Origin: Pseudomonas putida | Lineage (GTDB): Bacteria; Pseudomonadota; Gammaproteobacteria; Pseudomonadales; Pseudomonadaceae | Assembly: GCF_002741075.1 (NCBI RefSeq) | Contig: NZ_CP016634.1 | Coordinates: 4,454,501-4,518,500 of the forward strand | DNA: 64,000 bases | Direction: 5' to 3' | Shown here: piece by piece, positions 9,547 to 19,706 of the stretch | Numbering within the stretch: position 1 is the first letter of the stretch | Layout: each line of letters starts with the position of its first letter | Program-made: the position numbers and the translations under genes | The notes under the pieces: generated by a model | The model's database searches: none | What the model saw: only the letters and a program-made list of their open reading frames with translations | What the model was told of the DNA's origin: nothing

Positions 9547-11253
9547 TCAGGCCTTGGCGGGGTACCAACGCGGGGTGTAGGCCCACACGCTGCCGTCGGC
9601 GCGCGCGAAGGCACAGGTGGTGGAGGAGCCGACCAACACCATGGTGCGCATGTCGACCATCTCCGGCACCAACTCGCCCAACGTCACCACCCGCAGCGTC
9701 TGCCCTGGGCGCCCGATGTCACGGCCCAGCACGACGGGCGTGCCTTCCCCGCGATGCTTGCGCACGACGCTCAACGCCTGCCCCAATTGGTGGGGGCGAG
9801 CCTTGGAGATGGGGTTGTAGAACGCCAGGACCAGATCGGCCTGGGCGGCCAGGTCCAGGCGCTTTTCGATGATCGACCAAGGCTTGAGGTTGTCCGACAG
9901 GGACATGACGCAAAAATCATGGCCCAGCGGTGCTCCGGCCTGGGCGGCGGTCGCCAACGATGCCGAAACGCCGGGCAGGATCTGCAGGTCCACCCGATGC
10001 CAGTCGGGGTCGTCGGACTCGTGCAAGGCCTCGAGCACGGCGGCCGCCATGGCGAACACGCCCGGATCCCCCGAGGACACCACAACCACCGAACGCCCCT
10101 GCGCCGCCAGTTCGAAGGCATGGCGGGCACGCTGCATCTCTTCGCGGTTGTCGGTGCAATGCAGCACCTGGTCGGCGCGGAACGGGCCGGCCATGCGCAC
10201 GTAGGTCTCGTAGCCGAGTACGTCCTGGGCCCGCGCCAGCTCTGCCTTGACCGCCGGCACCATCAAGTCCGCCGCGCCAGGGCCAAGACCGATCACCGCC
10301 AGCCGGCCACGACCGCGACCGACCTTGGCCGGGTCGATAGGCGCTGACGCCACGGCGATGGCCAGCCCGTCCTGCTCGATCAGTCGCGCCCCAGGCAAAG
10401 CCTGGGCGACCTGCTCGGCCAGACGGCCAGCTACCGACGCGAAACGCAGGGTGACACCCAGCGTCTGCGCAGCCTCGTGCAAAGCCGGCTCGGCCATGTA
10501 GTGCTCATCGACCAACAGGCAGGCCAACGCGGCTTGCGCGATACCCGCCTCGGCCAACGCCTGCGGCACGCGCTCGGCCAGATCCGGTGCCGAGCCGTCG
10601 ATGGCCACCAATACCGAACGGGCATGAATGAGCAACTCGTCACGGCTGACCGGATGCGCCTCGCATCCCACGCGGATGATGCGCCGGGCCGCGTGGTCCT
10701 GCGGCAATTGCACCTGGTCGAGCCAGGGCGCAGTCCCCTCGACCCGCACCGCTTCGCCGGCCAGCAGGTCGGAGACGAAACGCTTGCCCTGCTCCAGGTC
10801 CGCCAGGGCATAGCCCTCGGGGGGATTGAGCAGGCAGGTGCCGAAGCGCAACTCACCGCTGGTGGTGATGGCCGCCGCCACGCCCAGCCTCTGGCCGATC
10901 TCCCGGGCCATGACATTGACCCCTGACAGACCACCGAGCAGTGGCACTACGGCGCTGCCATCCTCTGCCACCGCCAGCACCGGGGGCTCAGCGCCCTTTT
11001 CGGTGAGCAGGCTGGCCAGGGTGCGGATCACGATACCGGCGGCGCACAGGGCGATGATCGGTGTGTCTTGCTGGTAGAGCTGGCGCAGGGTATCGCCGAA
11101 GTTCTCGTAGGATGCGTCCACTCCCTCGACCCGACCGGCCAGGCCGAGGATCTTCGCCTGGGGATAACCCTGAGCAATGCGCTGCGCCGTCGCCAAGCTG
11201 CCGGGGCCGAGGATGACGATCGCCGGAGCCTTGAGGCTGTTCATCCCTGCCAT
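9547..11253 (-). CDS. cobJ: CbiG-CobJ fusion: cobalamin protein / precorrin-3B C17-methyltransferase
   Basis: This 568-residue protein fuses two corrin enzymes. The N-terminal ~310 residues resemble CbiG/CobE ([28 protein letters not shown]-terminal CobE-like [16 protein letters not shown]). The C-terminal ~250 are an SAM-dependent tetrapyrrole methylase with [20 protein letters not shown] and [12 protein letters not shown]. CobJ methylates C17 and contracts the ring. The start overlaps the end of cobI by 13 nt; an ATG at 11244 is an alternative. It is the last gene of the minus-strand cobG-H-I-J operon. Confidence 0.9.
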   Translation of the reverse strand: MAGMNSLKAPAIVILGPGSLATAQRIAQGYPQAKILGLAGRVEGVDASYENFGDTLRQLYQQDTPIIALCAAGIVIRTLASLLTEKGAEPPVLAVAEDGSAVVPLLGGLSGVNVMAREIGQRLGVAAAITTSGELRFGTCLLNPPEGYALADLEQGKRFVSDLLAGEAVRVEGTAPWLDQVQLPQDHAARRIIRVGCEAHPVSRDELLIHARSVLVAIDGSAPDLAERVPQALAEAGIAQAALACLLVDEHYMAEPALHEAAQTLGVTLRFASVAGRLAEQVAQALPGARLIEQDGLAIAVASAPIDPAKVGRGRGRLAVIGLGPGAADLMVPAVKAELARAQDVLGYETYVRMAGPFRADQVLHCTDNREEMQRARHAFELAAQGRSVVVVSSGDPGVFAMAAAVLEALHESDDPDWHRVDLQILPGVSASLATAAQAGAPLGHDFCVMSLSDNLKPWSIIEKRLDLAAQADLVLAFYNPISKARPHQLGQALSVVRKHRGEGTPVVLGRDIGRPGQTLRVVTLGELVPEMVDMRTMVLVGSSTTCAFARADGSVWAYTPRWYPAKA

Positions 11254-11975
11254 TTTTCACCCGGTACGACAATCAAGGAAAAGTACGGCGAGGATTGCGG
11301 GTCCACGTCATCGAGCGGGACGATCTTCTGGTTGGCCATGGTCGCACGCTCGACATACAGCGCGCGCTGGGCCAGGCCCAGCTCGCCGAGCACCTGGCGC
11401 ACCTTGGGGAAGTTGCGCCCGAGTTTCATGATCACCGCCGCGTCGGCATCGGCCAGGCGTCGCTTGAGTTCCTCATGGGGCAGCACCCCGGAGAGCACCG
11501 ACAGGCTCTGGTTGCGATACACCAGGGGCGCGCCCAGTACCGAAGCGCCGCCCAGCATCGAGCAGACGCCCGGAATCACCTGCGTCTCGTAGCGCTGGGC
11601 CAAGCGGTCGTGCAAGTACATGTAGGAGCCGTAGAAGAACGGGTCGCCCTCGCAGATCACCGCCACATCGCGGCCGGCGTCCAGGTGCTCGGCCACCTGC
11701 ACGCCGGCTTCGTCGTAGAAGTCGCTGATGACCTGCTCGTAGGACAACGGCTCAGGTAGCACCTCGGTGGTCACCGGGTACACCAGTGGCATCAACGTCT
11801 GCTCAGGCTGCAGGTGCGCTTCGATGATGCCGAAAGCATTGCCGCGCTTGCCCTTGGCCACGAAGTAGGCGACCACGGGCGACTCGCGCAGCAGGCGCAG
11901 GGCCTTGACCGTGATCAGTTCGGGGTCGCCGGGGCCCACGCCCAGGCCGAACAGACGTCCGCGTGGCTGCATCAT
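11241..11975 (-). CDS. cobI: Precorrin-2 C20-methyltransferase
   Basis: This 244-residue member of the tetrapyrrole methylase family adds a methyl group from SAM at C20 of precorrin-2. Family motifs are [20 protein letters not shown] near the N-terminus, [16 protein letters not shown] (about 107-122) and [10 protein letters not shown]. Two ATGs are adjacent; the first (11975) overlaps the cobH stop as ATGA, which suggests translational coupling. The C-terminus VPGEKWQG overlaps cobJ. Confidence 0.93.
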   Translation of the reverse strand: MMQPRGRLFGLGVGPGDPELITVKALRLLRESPVVAYFVAKGKRGNAFGIIEAHLQPEQTLMPLVYPVTTEVLPEPLSYEQVISDFYDEAGVQVAEHLDAGRDVAVICEGDPFFYGSYMYLHDRLAQRYETQVIPGVCSMLGGASVLGAPLVYRNQSLSVLSGVLPHEELKRRLADADAAVIMKLGRNFPKVRQVLGELGLAQRALYVERATMANQKIVPLDDVDPQSSPYFSLIVVPGEKWQG

Positions 11976-12598
11976 TCCACCTCCGTGGCCAGGGCGTTGA
12001 CCGCGGCGGCGGCCATCGCGCTGCCGCCCAGGCGGCCCTGCATGATCACGAACGGCACGCCACGGCTGTCGGCGGCGAGCATCGCCTTGGACTCCGCCGC
12101 ACCGACGAAGCCGACCGGGAATCCAAGGATCAGCGCAGGCTTGGGCGCACCTGCATCGAGCATTTCCAGCAGGTAGAACAAGGCGGTCGGCGCATTGCCG
12201 ATCACCACCACGCTGCCTTCCAGGTAAGGGCGCCACAGCTCCAGAGCCACTGCCGAACGGGTGTTGCCCAGTTCCTTGGCCAGGTCCGGCACGCTGGGGT
12301 CGCGCAAGGTGCAGATCACTTCGTTGTTGGCCGGCAAGCGTGCGCGGGTCACGCCTTCGGCGACCATGTGCGCGTCGCACAGGATCGGTGCGCCATTGGC
12401 CAGGGCCTCGCGGCCCGCGGCGCCGGCCCCTTCGGAAAACTGCAACCCCTCGATGGCGTCGACCATGCCGCAGGCATGGATCACCCGCACGGCGAGTTTT
12501 TCCAGGTCGGCGGGGATCCGCTCGAGCCGGGCTTCCTCGCGGATGATCCGGAAGGAATTGCGATAGATCTCCTGACCATCGCGGATGTAGTCAATCAT
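11972..12598 (-). CDS. cobH: Precorrin-8X methylmutase
   Basis: This 208-residue protein isomerises precorrin-8X to hydrogenobyrinic acid by moving a methyl group from C11 to C12. Family segments are SFRIIREEA near the N-terminus, the conserved His in [11 protein letters not shown] (about 39-49), the [15 protein letters not shown] block and [13 protein letters not shown] (about 159-171). The start ATG overlaps the cobG stop (ATGATTGA) and the stop overlaps cobI, so cobG-H-I-J is tightly packed. Confidence 0.94.
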   Translation of the reverse strand: MIDYIRDGQEIYRNSFRIIREEARLERIPADLEKLAVRVIHACGMVDAIEGLQFSEGAGAAGREALANGAPILCDAHMVAEGVTRARLPANNEVICTLRDPSVPDLAKELGNTRSAVALELWRPYLEGSVVVIGNAPTALFYLLEMLDAGAPKPALILGFPVGFVGAAESKAMLAADSRGVPFVIMQGRLGGSAMAAAAVNALATEVE

Positions 12599-13877
12599 CA
12601 AGGTGCTCCGTCGGCAGGTCGAGCATGGCGCCTGCTTCTTCTGGGGTAAGGTCGCACGCACGCAGCCTGCCGAAGCCCGGCTGGTGCGCATCGCGCAAGT
12701 ACAGGTCATAGCGGCCCGGCGAGCGGGCCAGCAAGGTGGCCGGGGCGACATGGGCCACGGCGCAGGAACGCAGGCAGCCGGACACATGCACGCTGCCGGG
12801 GCCACCTTTTTGCAGTAATGAGGCAATGATCAGGGCGTCTGCCTTGGTATCGGCCTGGGCCTTGGCACAACCGGCAGAGCCTGTGCAAGCCGTCAGGCGA
12901 GCCAGGGGCTCGTCGGCCTGGCAGATCAGCCCGAGGCCGCTCAATCCGGCCAGATCGATCATCGCAAGGTCGATATTGGGCAGCACGAGACTCTGCCAGG
13001 GGCTCACGCGCAGGCTGCCGTCACCCGCCTCACGGGCCAGGGCTGCGAGGCTGCGCAGCATGGCCGGCGTCAGCCGGCCCAATGGCGGCGCGACGCCCCA
13101 CGCGGTTCCAAGACGCTGAGGCAGCGGCCCCAGCCAGGTAGTCACGCCAGGCTCACGCCGCCAGCGCTGTATCGCGGCATCGCGTCGAACATCCAGGCCA
13201 AGCCCCGCGACGAACACGTCAGCCGGGCAATCTTCGAGCAACTGGCGCATCCGCGACTGCTCTGGTCGAGCCAGGTCCAGGAAGCGCTCCAGCACGGCGC
13301 GAACCAATGTCAGCCCCTGCTCGATCGGCACCGCACCAAGGGCCGGCCCACGGGCCGGGCAGCCGGCCAGGCCAAATGCGTACCAGGCGCGCCCCTCGAG
13401 CATCATTGCCGAGAGCCACAGATCGTGGGGGTGTTCAAGCATCGCCAAGCGTTCGCCGCCATCGAGCTGTACGGCGAACTTGGCCGACAGCGCATGCAAG
13501 CGAGGGGTGGTCTCGAGCAGTTGCAACAATTGCTCGGCCAGCGGGCGTGTATCGACGAGCATCGCGGGGTCGAGCCCAGCCAGCGGGCTTTGCATCACAT
13601 TGCGCACATCGTCACCTGCGGCCTCGCGCGGGCCCAGGCCGGCGGCCAGCAAGTGCTCGATCAAGCCTGCGTGGTCCGCACCGATGCCGCGGATCTGCAG
13701 GTTGCCACGATTGGTCGCTTCGATCACCCCACCGGCGAACCGCTCCGCTGCCGCCGCCACGGCCTCTGCCTGGTCGGCCAGCAGCAGGCCGCCGGGAAGC
13801 TTGATCCGGCAGATACCCCCGTCACGGGCCGCGACGATGCGCCACAACCCCGGGCAAGCCGAGGGGCGGGGTGACAT
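12591..13877 (-). CDS. cobG: Precorrin-3B synthase (CobG)
   Basis: This protein of about 428 residues belongs to the sulfite/nitrite reductase fold and in the aerobic pathway uses O2 to make precorrin-3B. It has ferredoxin-like halves (N-terminal CRIKLPGGLLLADQ, NRGNLQIRG) and the 4Fe-4S/sirohaem-type cysteine motif CTGSAGC near residues 331-337 with GCLRSCA near 368-374. The start MSPRPSACPGLWRI was chosen; the frame stays open far upstream, and a TTG about nine codons earlier is possible. It is the first gene of the minus-strand operon and diverges from cobL. Confidence 0.9.
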   Translation of the reverse strand: MSPRPSACPGLWRIVAARDGGICRIKLPGGLLLADQAEAVAAAAERFAGGVIEATNRGNLQIRGIGADHAGLIEHLLAAGLGPREAAGDDVRNVMQSPLAGLDPAMLVDTRPLAEQLLQLLETTPRLHALSAKFAVQLDGGERLAMLEHPHDLWLSAMMLEGRAWYAFGLAGCPARGPALGAVPIEQGLTLVRAVLERFLDLARPEQSRMRQLLEDCPADVFVAGLGLDVRRDAAIQRWRREPGVTTWLGPLPQRLGTAWGVAPPLGRLTPAMLRSLAALAREAGDGSLRVSPWQSLVLPNIDLAMIDLAGLSGLGLICQADEPLARLTACTGSAGCAKAQADTKADALIIASLLQKGGPGSVHVSGCLRSCAVAHVAPATLLARSPGRYDLYLRDAHQPGFGRLRACDLTPEEAGAMLDLPTEHLDD

Positions 13878-14036
13878 GGCAGGGACGAGAGGCTGATTCA
13901 AGGGGGCATCCGGCAATCTTGAAAATGCGCTTGAGTGTAGAAGGCGCGGTATTATGCCTGCTTTGTCCGGCGGCATGAAAAGCCGACGGTCGAGCATCGA
14001 CTGCAATTGAGCAGAAACTCCGGAACGCGTCGCTCT

Positions 14037-14065
14037 CTTCGCGGGTAAACCCGCTCCCACAGGAT
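14037..14065. repeat. REP-type palindromic repeat
   Basis: TTCGCGGGTAAACCCGCTCC with the usual CACAGG tail lies in the 280-nt divergent gap between cobG and cobL. A partial inverted partner (GCGGGAGCGGGCACAGCG) follows near 14096. No cobalamin-riboswitch elements are visible in this gap. Confidence 0.75.
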
Positions 14066-14157
14066 CACCCGTGCCCATGAGGGCTGTGCGGTTTCTGCGG
14101 GAGCGGGCACAGCGACGACGGGCGCAAAGCGGCCTCAATGATGGCGGAACGAGACAC

Positions 14158-15369
14158 ATGACTCCCTGGCTGACAGTAGTGGGCATCGGCGAAGACGGCT
14201 TCAGCGGCCTGGGCAAGCAGGCCCGGCGTGCCCTGCTGAGCGCTTCGCGGATCTTCGGCAGCCCGCGCCAGCTGGCCCTGCTGCCACGCTGCGTGGTCGG
14301 TGAACGGCTGAACTGGCCGAGTCCCTTCTCACTCGCGCCCGTCCTGGCCCTGCGCGGCGAGCCTGTGTGCGTGCTGGCCAGCGGGGATCCGATGTTCTAT
14401 GGCGTGGGCGCAAGCCTCGCCCGCCAGGTACCGCCCGCAGAACTCAACGTGCTGTCGATGCCCTCCTCCTGCGCACTGGCCGCCGCGCGTCTGGGGTGGC
14501 CGCTGCAGGAGGTACAGGTGGTGTCGATCGTCGCCCGCCCCCTGGCCGCCCTCAACGCACACCTCTACAGTGGCGTGCGCCTATTGGTATTGAGCAATGA
14601 TGGCGGTAGCCCGGCGGCCGTTGCCCGGCAACTGTGCGAGCGGGGTTTCGGCCCGAGCCGGATGCGTGTGCTGGAGCACCTGGGAGGCGCCGAGGAGCGC
14701 CACCTGGCCGGCACCGCAGAAGACTGGCCTCACACCCACACAGCCGACCTCAACCTGATCGCCATTGACTGCCAAGCCGCTGCCGACACTCCACGGCTGT
14801 CCCCTGTCAGCGGCCTGCCCGACAGTGCCTTTCGCCACGACGGCCAACTGACCAAGCGCGACGTGCGCGCCATCACCCTCGCTCGCCTCGCGCCACAACC
14901 GGGCGAGCTGTTGTGGGACGTCGGGGCCGGCTGCGGCTCGATCGGCATCGAGTGGATGCGCGCCCACCCCAGTTGCCGGGCCCTGGCCATCGAGGCCGAT
15001 GAGGGCCGCCAAGGCCACGTCGAACACAACCGCGATACCCTTGGCGTACCGGGCCTGCAACTGGTCCGTGGCAAGGCACCCGAGGCCCTGGCTGAGCTCG
15101 AACGGCCCGATGCGATCTTCATCGGCGGCGGCGTGACCCGCGACGGCGTGCTGCCCCTGTGCTGGGAGCGCCTGCGCCCCGGCGGGCGCCTGGTGGCCAA
15201 TGCCGTGACCGTGCAGAGCGAGCTGGCCTTGGCCAGCTTCCGTGAAGCCCATGGCGGCGAGCTGACCCGTATCCACGTGGCCCATGCCCAGCCGCTGGGC
15301 AGTTTCGACACTTGGCGCCAAGCCCTGCCGATCACCCTGCTCGACGTGGTGAAGCCCCTCGATGCGTGA
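14158..15369 (+). CDS. cobL: Precorrin-6Y C5,15-methyltransferase (decarboxylating), CbiE-CbiT fusion
   Basis: This 403-residue two-domain enzyme of aerobic cobalamin synthesis methylates C5 and C15 and removes the C12 acetate carboxyl. The N-terminal ~200 residues are a tetrapyrrole methylase (CbiE type: [32 protein letters not shown]). The C-terminal ~190 are a Rossmann methyltransferase (CbiT type: [16 protein letters not shown], then AIEAD). The start ATG at 14158 was chosen because [11 protein letters not shown] begins the domain directly. It overlaps cbiD by 8 nt. Confidence 0.94.
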   Translation: MTPWLTVVGIGEDGFSGLGKQARRALLSASRIFGSPRQLALLPRCVVGERLNWPSPFSLAPVLALRGEPVCVLASGDPMFYGVGASLARQVPPAELNVLSMPSSCALAAARLGWPLQEVQVVSIVARPLAALNAHLYSGVRLLVLSNDGGSPAAVARQLCERGFGPSRMRVLEHLGGAEERHLAGTAEDWPHTHTADLNLIAIDCQAAADTPRLSPVSGLPDSAFRHDGQLTKRDVRAITLARLAPQPGELLWDVGAGCGSIGIEWMRAHPSCRALAIEADEGRQGHVEHNRDTLGVPGLQLVRGKAPEALAELERPDAIFIGGGVTRDGVLPLCWERLRPGGRLVANAVTVQSELALASFREAHGGELTRIHVAHAQPLGSFDTWRQALPITLLDVVKPLDA

Positions 15370-16456
15370 AGAAACCCGCGAAAAGGCCGCCCCTCTGCGC
15401 AGCGGCCTCACCACCGGCAGTTGCGCCACCGCCACCAGCCTGGCAGCGGCAAGGCTGCTGCTGACAGGCGAATGCGACGACGCCGTGTGCATCACGTTGC
15501 CCAAAGGCAAACAGGTGCCGATGCGCCTGGCGTTCTGCCGCCGCACCGATGATGGCGCCGAAGCCGGCACCATCAAGGATGCCGGCGACGATCCGGATGT
15601 GACCCACGGCGCGCTGCTCTACAGCCAGGTGCGCCTGCTCGAACAGCCCGGCGTCCGCTTCGTCGCCGGCAAGGGTGTCGGCACCGTCACCCGCCCAGGC
15701 CTGGTGCTGGCGGTGGGCGAGCCGGCCATCAACCCTGTGCCGCGGCGGATGATCACCGAACACCTGCAAGGACTGGCCGATGAATGCCGCTACAGCGGTG
15801 GCTTCGAAGTGACGGTCAACGTGCGCGACGGCGAACAGCTCGCCCTCAAGACCATGAACCCCCGCCTGGGCATCCTCGGGGGGCTGTCGATCCTCGGCAC
15901 CAGCGGCATCGTCCGGCCATTCTCCTGCTCGGCCTACATTGCCTCGATCCAGCAAGGCATCGACGTCGCCCACACCAACGGCTACACCCACATCGCCGCC
16001 TGCACCGGCAACGCCAGCGAAGACACCATGCGCCAGGTCTACGGCCTGCCAGAGATCGCCCTGATCGAGATGGGTGACTTCGTCGGCGCGGTGCTCAAGC
16101 ACTTGCGCAAGGTCCCGGTGCCACGCCTGAGCCTGTGCGGCGGCTTCGGCAAGATCAGCAAGCTGGCAGGCGGGCACATGGACCTGCACAGCCGCAGCTC
16201 GAGCATCGACCTGCCGCAACTGGCGGCCTGGGCCGCGGACATCGGCGCCGACACCACCCTGCAGGCGGCGATCGTCGGCGCCAACACCAGCCAGCAAGCC
16301 TTGGCCCTCGCCCACGCTGCGGGTATCCCGCTCGGCGATGCGGTATGCGCCCACGCCCTGGCCTTCGCCCGCAGCGTGGTCCCCGCCCAGGTACAGGTCG
16401 AGGTGTTCGCCATCGACCGTCAGGGCGGCATCGTCGGCAAGGCGGGCGTGCTATGA
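15362..16456 (+). CDS. cbiD: Cobalt-precorrin-5B C1-methyltransferase
   Basis: This 364-residue protein has the CbiD signature: [19 protein letters not shown] at the N-terminus, [10 protein letters not shown] (about 105-114), [19 protein letters not shown] (about 162-180) and [19 protein letters not shown] (about 259-277). CbiD methylates C1 with SAM and loss of the C20 fragment, a step done by CobF in some aerobic organisms. CbiD beside O2-dependent CobG is usual in pseudomonads. It overlaps cobL by 8 nt and cobK by 4 nt (ATGA). Confidence 0.94.
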   Translation: MREETREKAAPLRSGLTTGSCATATSLAAARLLLTGECDDAVCITLPKGKQVPMRLAFCRRTDDGAEAGTIKDAGDDPDVTHGALLYSQVRLLEQPGVRFVAGKGVGTVTRPGLVLAVGEPAINPVPRRMITEHLQGLADECRYSGGFEVTVNVRDGEQLALKTMNPRLGILGGLSILGTSGIVRPFSCSAYIASIQQGIDVAHTNGYTHIAACTGNASEDTMRQVYGLPEIALIEMGDFVGAVLKHLRKVPVPRLSLCGGFGKISKLAGGHMDLHSRSSSIDLPQLAAWAADIGADTTLQAAIVGANTSQQALALAHAAGIPLGDAVCAHALAFARSVVPAQVQVEVFAIDRQGGIVGKAGVL

Positions 16457-17193
16457 GCCGGCGTATCCTGCTGCTCGGTGGCGTCACCGAAGCCCTGGCC
16501 ATCGCTCGCCGGTTGGGCCCGGAGCATGTCTACAGCCTGGCCGGCATCGGCCGTGTCCCGCAGGACCTGGCCTGCCATGTGCGTGTTGGCGGTTACGGCG
16601 GCGCCGAAGGCCTGACGGCCTACCTGCGCGAGACCGGCATAGACCTGCTGATCGATGCAACTCACCCCTATGCCGCCCAGATCAGCCACAACGCCGCCCA
16701 GGCCGCGCGCAACGCCGACATCCCTTGCTGGGCCCTGCATCGCCCTGCCTGGCAGGCGCAGACAGGCGATGACTGGCGTGAAGTCGCTGACTGGGCCGAG
16801 CTGATCGAGGCCCTGAGCGCGTTCGAACGCCCGCTGTTCACCCTGGGTCGCGAACCCCTGCAACACCTCGATGAAATCCCCGCGCACCAGTTCTGGACCC
16901 TGCGCGCGCTCGAAGCCTGCCCCGGCAACGCGCGCTGCGAAGTGATCGGCGCCCGTGGGCCGTTCAACCTCGTGGACGAGCGCGCCCTGTTCGAACGGCG
17001 CCGGATCGATGTGCTGGTGAGCAAGAACAGCGGCAGCAGCGCCACCGAGCCGAAGCTGGAGGTGGCCAGGGAACGGGGTATACCCGTACTGGTACTCAAG
17101 CGCCCGGTGTTGCCGGCGGTGGATCGGGTGTTCGACCAGGTGGGTGAGCTGATGGCTGCGATTGGGCAGACACTTTCGGATGCCAGGCCCTAG
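16453..17193 (+). CDS. cobK: Precorrin-6A reductase
   Basis: This 246-residue protein reduces the corrin macrocycle using NADPH. Motifs are [15 protein letters not shown] (nucleotide-binding loop, residues 5-19), [15 protein letters not shown] (about 65-79) and a C-terminal [29 protein letters not shown] segment (about 193-217) typical of CobK/CbiJ. It ends the plus-strand cobL-cbiD-cobK operon and is coupled to cbiD by an ATGA overlap. Confidence 0.93.
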   Translation: MSRRILLLGGVTEALAIARRLGPEHVYSLAGIGRVPQDLACHVRVGGYGGAEGLTAYLRETGIDLLIDATHPYAAQISHNAAQAARNADIPCWALHRPAWQAQTGDDWREVADWAELIEALSAFERPLFTLGREPLQHLDEIPAHQFWTLRALEACPGNARCEVIGARGPFNLVDERALFERRRIDVLVSKNSGSSATEPKLEVARERGIPVLVLKRPVLPAVDRVFDQVGELMAAIGQTLSDARP

Positions 17194-17257
17194 TTGGCCC
17201 TTTGCCTGACTACTGCCGTAAACTCTCCCCCACCTCTGCTCGGAAGGCTCTACACAT

Positions 17258-17695
17258 ATGGAAATGCAATGGTGGATCTGGCTCGTCTTTGGCGTTGCCT
17301 TGGTCCTGCTGGAACTGCTCCTGCCCACCTTCTTCATCCTCTGGTTCGGCATCGGCGCCGTGCTGGTGTCGGCCATCGCCTTCCTGGCGCCCAGCCTGCA
17401 ACTGGACATGCAGGTGCTGCTCTGGGTGCTGCTCTCGTCGATCACCACCGCCGTGTGGTTCAAGTTGTTCCGCCGCAAGAAACCGGACGTACGCTGGACT
17501 GCGGACAGCGTGATCGGTGAAGTCGGCCTGCTGACGGCCAGCGTGTCGGAATTCCAGAAAGGCCGCGTACGCTTCCAAAAGCCGATCCTCGGCAATGAAG
17601 AATGGACCTGCATCGCTGACAGCGAAATCCCATCCGGCGAGCGCGTACGCCTCACCGCCATCGAAGGCAACACCGCCCGCGTCATTCGGGCCTGA
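17258..17695 (+). CDS. NfeD-family membrane protein
   Basis: This 145-residue protein has two or three N-terminal membrane spans (about 4-70) and a C-terminal OB-fold-like NfeD domain (about 85-145, DSVIGEVGLLTASV ... ERVRLTAIEGNTARVI). Short NfeD proteins pair with SPFH/stomatin proteins in membrane microdomains or quality control. The SPFH gene follows 25 nt later, so the two form an operon. GGAAGG precedes the ATG. Confidence 0.9.
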   Translation: MEMQWWIWLVFGVALVLLELLLPTFFILWFGIGAVLVSAIAFLAPSLQLDMQVLLWVLLSSITTAVWFKLFRRKKPDVRWTADSVIGEVGLLTASVSEFQKGRVRFQKPILGNEEWTCIADSEIPSGERVRLTAIEGNTARVIRA

Positions 17696-17720
17696 CCTGC
17701 ATTAAAAGGAAGTTCGCAAC

Positions 17721-18575
17721 ATGACCAGTCTCATCGTCGTCGCCGCACTCGCGCTGTTCGTCCTCGTCACGCTTTTCAAAGGCGTGCGCATCGTGCCTCA
17801 GGGCGAGGAATGGATCGTCGAGCGCCTGGGCCGCTACCACAGCACCCTCAAACCGGGCCTGAACATCGTCATCCCCTACATGGACGTAGTCGCCTATCGC
17901 CTGCCGACCAAGGACATCATCCTCGACGTGCAGCAGCAGGAAATCATCACCCGCGACAACGCGGTGATCGTCGCCAATGCCTTGTGCTTCGCCAAAGTGG
18001 TCGATCCACAGAAAGCCGCATACGGCGTGCAGAACTTCTCCTTCGCCGTCACCAGCCTGACCATGACCTCGTTGCGCGCCATTGTCGGCGCCATGGACCT
18101 GGACGAAGCGCTTTCCAGCCGTGAGCAGATCAAGGCGCGCCTGCGCGAGGCCATGTCCGAGCAGACCGAGGACTGGGGCGTCACCGTGCGGTCCGTCGAG
18201 ATCCAGGACATCAAGCCCTCGGAGAACATGCAGAGCGCCATGGAGCGCCAAGCCGCCGCCGAGCGCGAGCGCAAGGCCGACGTGACCCGCGCCGAAGGTG
18301 CCAAGCAAGCAGCGATTCTCGAGGCCGAAGCGCGGCTGCAGGCCGCCAAGCTGGACGCCGAGGCGCAGATCAACCTGGCCGAGGCCTCGGCCCGGGCCAT
18401 TGCCCTGGTCAAGGACGCGGTGGGCAGCGAGACCACGCCGGCGATGTACCTGTTGGGCGAGCGCTACATCGGAGCCATGGAGACCCTGGCCGGCAGCGAC
18501 AACGCCAAGGTGGTGGTACTGCCAGCCGACCTGCAGGAGACCGTGCGTGGACTGCTGGGCCGCAACAAGGCCTGA
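17721..18575 (+). CDS. qmcA: SPFH/stomatin-family protein (QmcA-like)
   Basis: This 284-residue protein has one N-terminal membrane anchor (about 2-22), an SPFH/band-7 domain (about 22-185; VPQGEEWIVERLGRYHSTLKPGL) and an alanine/glutamate-rich coiled-coil tail (about 175-225; RQAAAERERKADVTRAEGAK), ending in PADLQETVRGLLG. Such proteins oligomerise on the membrane and are linked to membrane-protein quality control. AAAGGA precedes the ATG. It is co-transcribed with the NfeD gene upstream. Confidence 0.9.
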   Translation: MTSLIVVAALALFVLVTLFKGVRIVPQGEEWIVERLGRYHSTLKPGLNIVIPYMDVVAYRLPTKDIILDVQQQEIITRDNAVIVANALCFAKVVDPQKAAYGVQNFSFAVTSLTMTSLRAIVGAMDLDEALSSREQIKARLREAMSEQTEDWGVTVRSVEIQDIKPSENMQSAMERQAAAERERKADVTRAEGAKQAAILEAEARLQAAKLDAEAQINLAEASARAIALVKDAVGSETTPAMYLLGERYIGAMETLAGSDNAKVVVLPADLQETVRGLLGRNKA

Positions 18576-18581
18576 CATCCC

Positions 18582-18651
18582 TTTTCGAAGGTAAACCCGT
18601 GCCCAGAAGGCTAACAGCACGCCTTTGTAGGAGCGGGTTTACCCGCGAAGA
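18582..18651. repeat. Inverted pair of REP units
   Basis: A degenerate unit (TTTTCGAAGGTAAACCCG) faces a canonical one (GTAGGAGCGGGTTTACCCGC), about 50 nt apart, just after qmcA. It may act as a transcription end or mRNA 3' stabiliser. Confidence 0.75.
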
Positions 18652-18768
18652 CAACAACACGAGTTACACGGCCCTACTCCCGTCACCTGCGGCACTTCAC
18701 CGCACCCCGGCATTTTTACCTATACTCGCCCGTACAATAGCCACCTGATTCCTGACCGGATCTCTCCC

Positions 18769-19158
18769 ATGCCCCCACGTCGGCCCATTGCCTGGATAGC
18801 CTGCCTTGCAGTGCTGTTCAACCTGCTGGCCATGCCGCTGTCCTCCGCCGCGACCAAGAGCCCGGCGCAGCAGCTGCTGTGGGGGGCTTTCTGTTCGAGC
18901 ATGGCGAACAAGAGCAAGGTCGATGTGCAGGCCCTGGCCAAGATCGACCTGGGACCGCAAAGCGACGACAGTGCCAGCCTGATGAACTGCTGGTGCTGCT
19001 CGGGCGCCGCGCCGCTGCTGGCACTGCCCGGCTACCCGCCGCAGTTGCACAATCCGCCGCTGGCACTGGCCGCTGACGCCCCGCCCCTCGCCGACTACCA
19101 GCCCACGCCTCGCCAGTTATGGCCGGCGCTCAACCCCCGTGCCTCTCCGCTGGCCTGA
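18769..19158 (+). CDS. DUF2946 protein, first copy in copper cluster
   Basis: This 129-residue exported or membrane-anchored protein has one N-terminal hydrophobic segment (about 7-29) and a CWCC cysteine cluster near residue 75 (LMNCWCCSGAAPLL). DUF2946 proteins recur in pseudomonad and related copper clusters next to PCuAC and OprC genes, with no defined activity. The vicinal cysteines suggest metal handling (inference). It opens a five-gene plus-strand run with short gaps. A TATACT sequence about 48 nt upstream could be its -10 box. Confidence 0.8.
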   Translation: MPPRRPIAWIACLAVLFNLLAMPLSSAATKSPAQQLLWGAFCSSMANKSKVDVQALAKIDLGPQSDDSASLMNCWCCSGAAPLLALPGYPPQLHNPPLALAADAPPLADYQPTPRQLWPALNPRASPLA

Positions 19159-19204
19159 GTTCACCACGCTGTCTGCCTGAACCTGAACAGATCGGAGACT
19201 CACC

Positions 19205-19687
19205 ATGCTCAAGCAAGCCCTCGTCCTGGCCGCCCTGCTGCTGCCCGGCGCCTACGCCAACGCCCATGAATACGCCGTGGGCGACCTGCACATTGCCCAC
19301 CCCTGGTCGCTGGAACTACCGCCCAATGCACCCAACGTCGCGGCCTACTTCGTCGTGCACAACAACGGCAAGCAGGACGACCGCCTGCTCTCGGTGGACA
19401 GCCCCATCACCGATGACGCCCAGTTGCACGAGCACGCCAAGACCACCGACGGCCTGATGAAGATGCAACAGGTGCCCAGCGTGGCCGTCCCGGCCGGCAA
19501 GAACCTGACCTTCGCCCCCAGCGCTTACCATGTGATGCTGATGCAGCCCAAGGACCGCAGCCTGCTCACCGACGGCAAGCGCTTCCCGCTGACCCTGCAC
19601 TTCGAGAAGGCCGGCGACATCACCGTCGAGGTGGCCGTGCAAAAGCAGCCGCCCGCCGACCAGCAAGGCCAGGCCCATACGCACTGA
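19205..19687 (+). CDS. PCuAC-type periplasmic copper chaperone
   Basis: This 160-residue protein has a signal peptide ending near AYANA (about residues 15-20) and a PCuAC domain. Copper-ligand positions are visible: LHEHAKTTDGLMKM (His/Met around 77-90) and YHVMLMQPK (about 112-120), matching the family H(M)X10MX21HXM pattern. Family members deliver Cu(I) to the CuA site of cytochrome oxidase. A His-rich tail (HTH) adds possible metal ligands. The gene lies between the two DUF2946 genes and shares their direction. Confidence 0.9.
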   Translation: MLKQALVLAALLLPGAYANAHEYAVGDLHIAHPWSLELPPNAPNVAAYFVVHNNGKQDDRLLSVDSPITDDAQLHEHAKTTDGLMKMQQVPSVAVPAGKNLTFAPSAYHVMLMQPKDRSLLTDGKRFPLTLHFEKAGDITVEVAVQKQPPADQQGQAHTH

Positions 19688-19706
19688 CCGCTGACAGACG
19701 CTCGCC

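Noticed and set aside
13878..14157. A cobalamin riboswitch upstream of cobG/cobL
   Set aside because: No B12-box-like sequence or adjacent structured elements could be seen by eye; only a REP unit is present.
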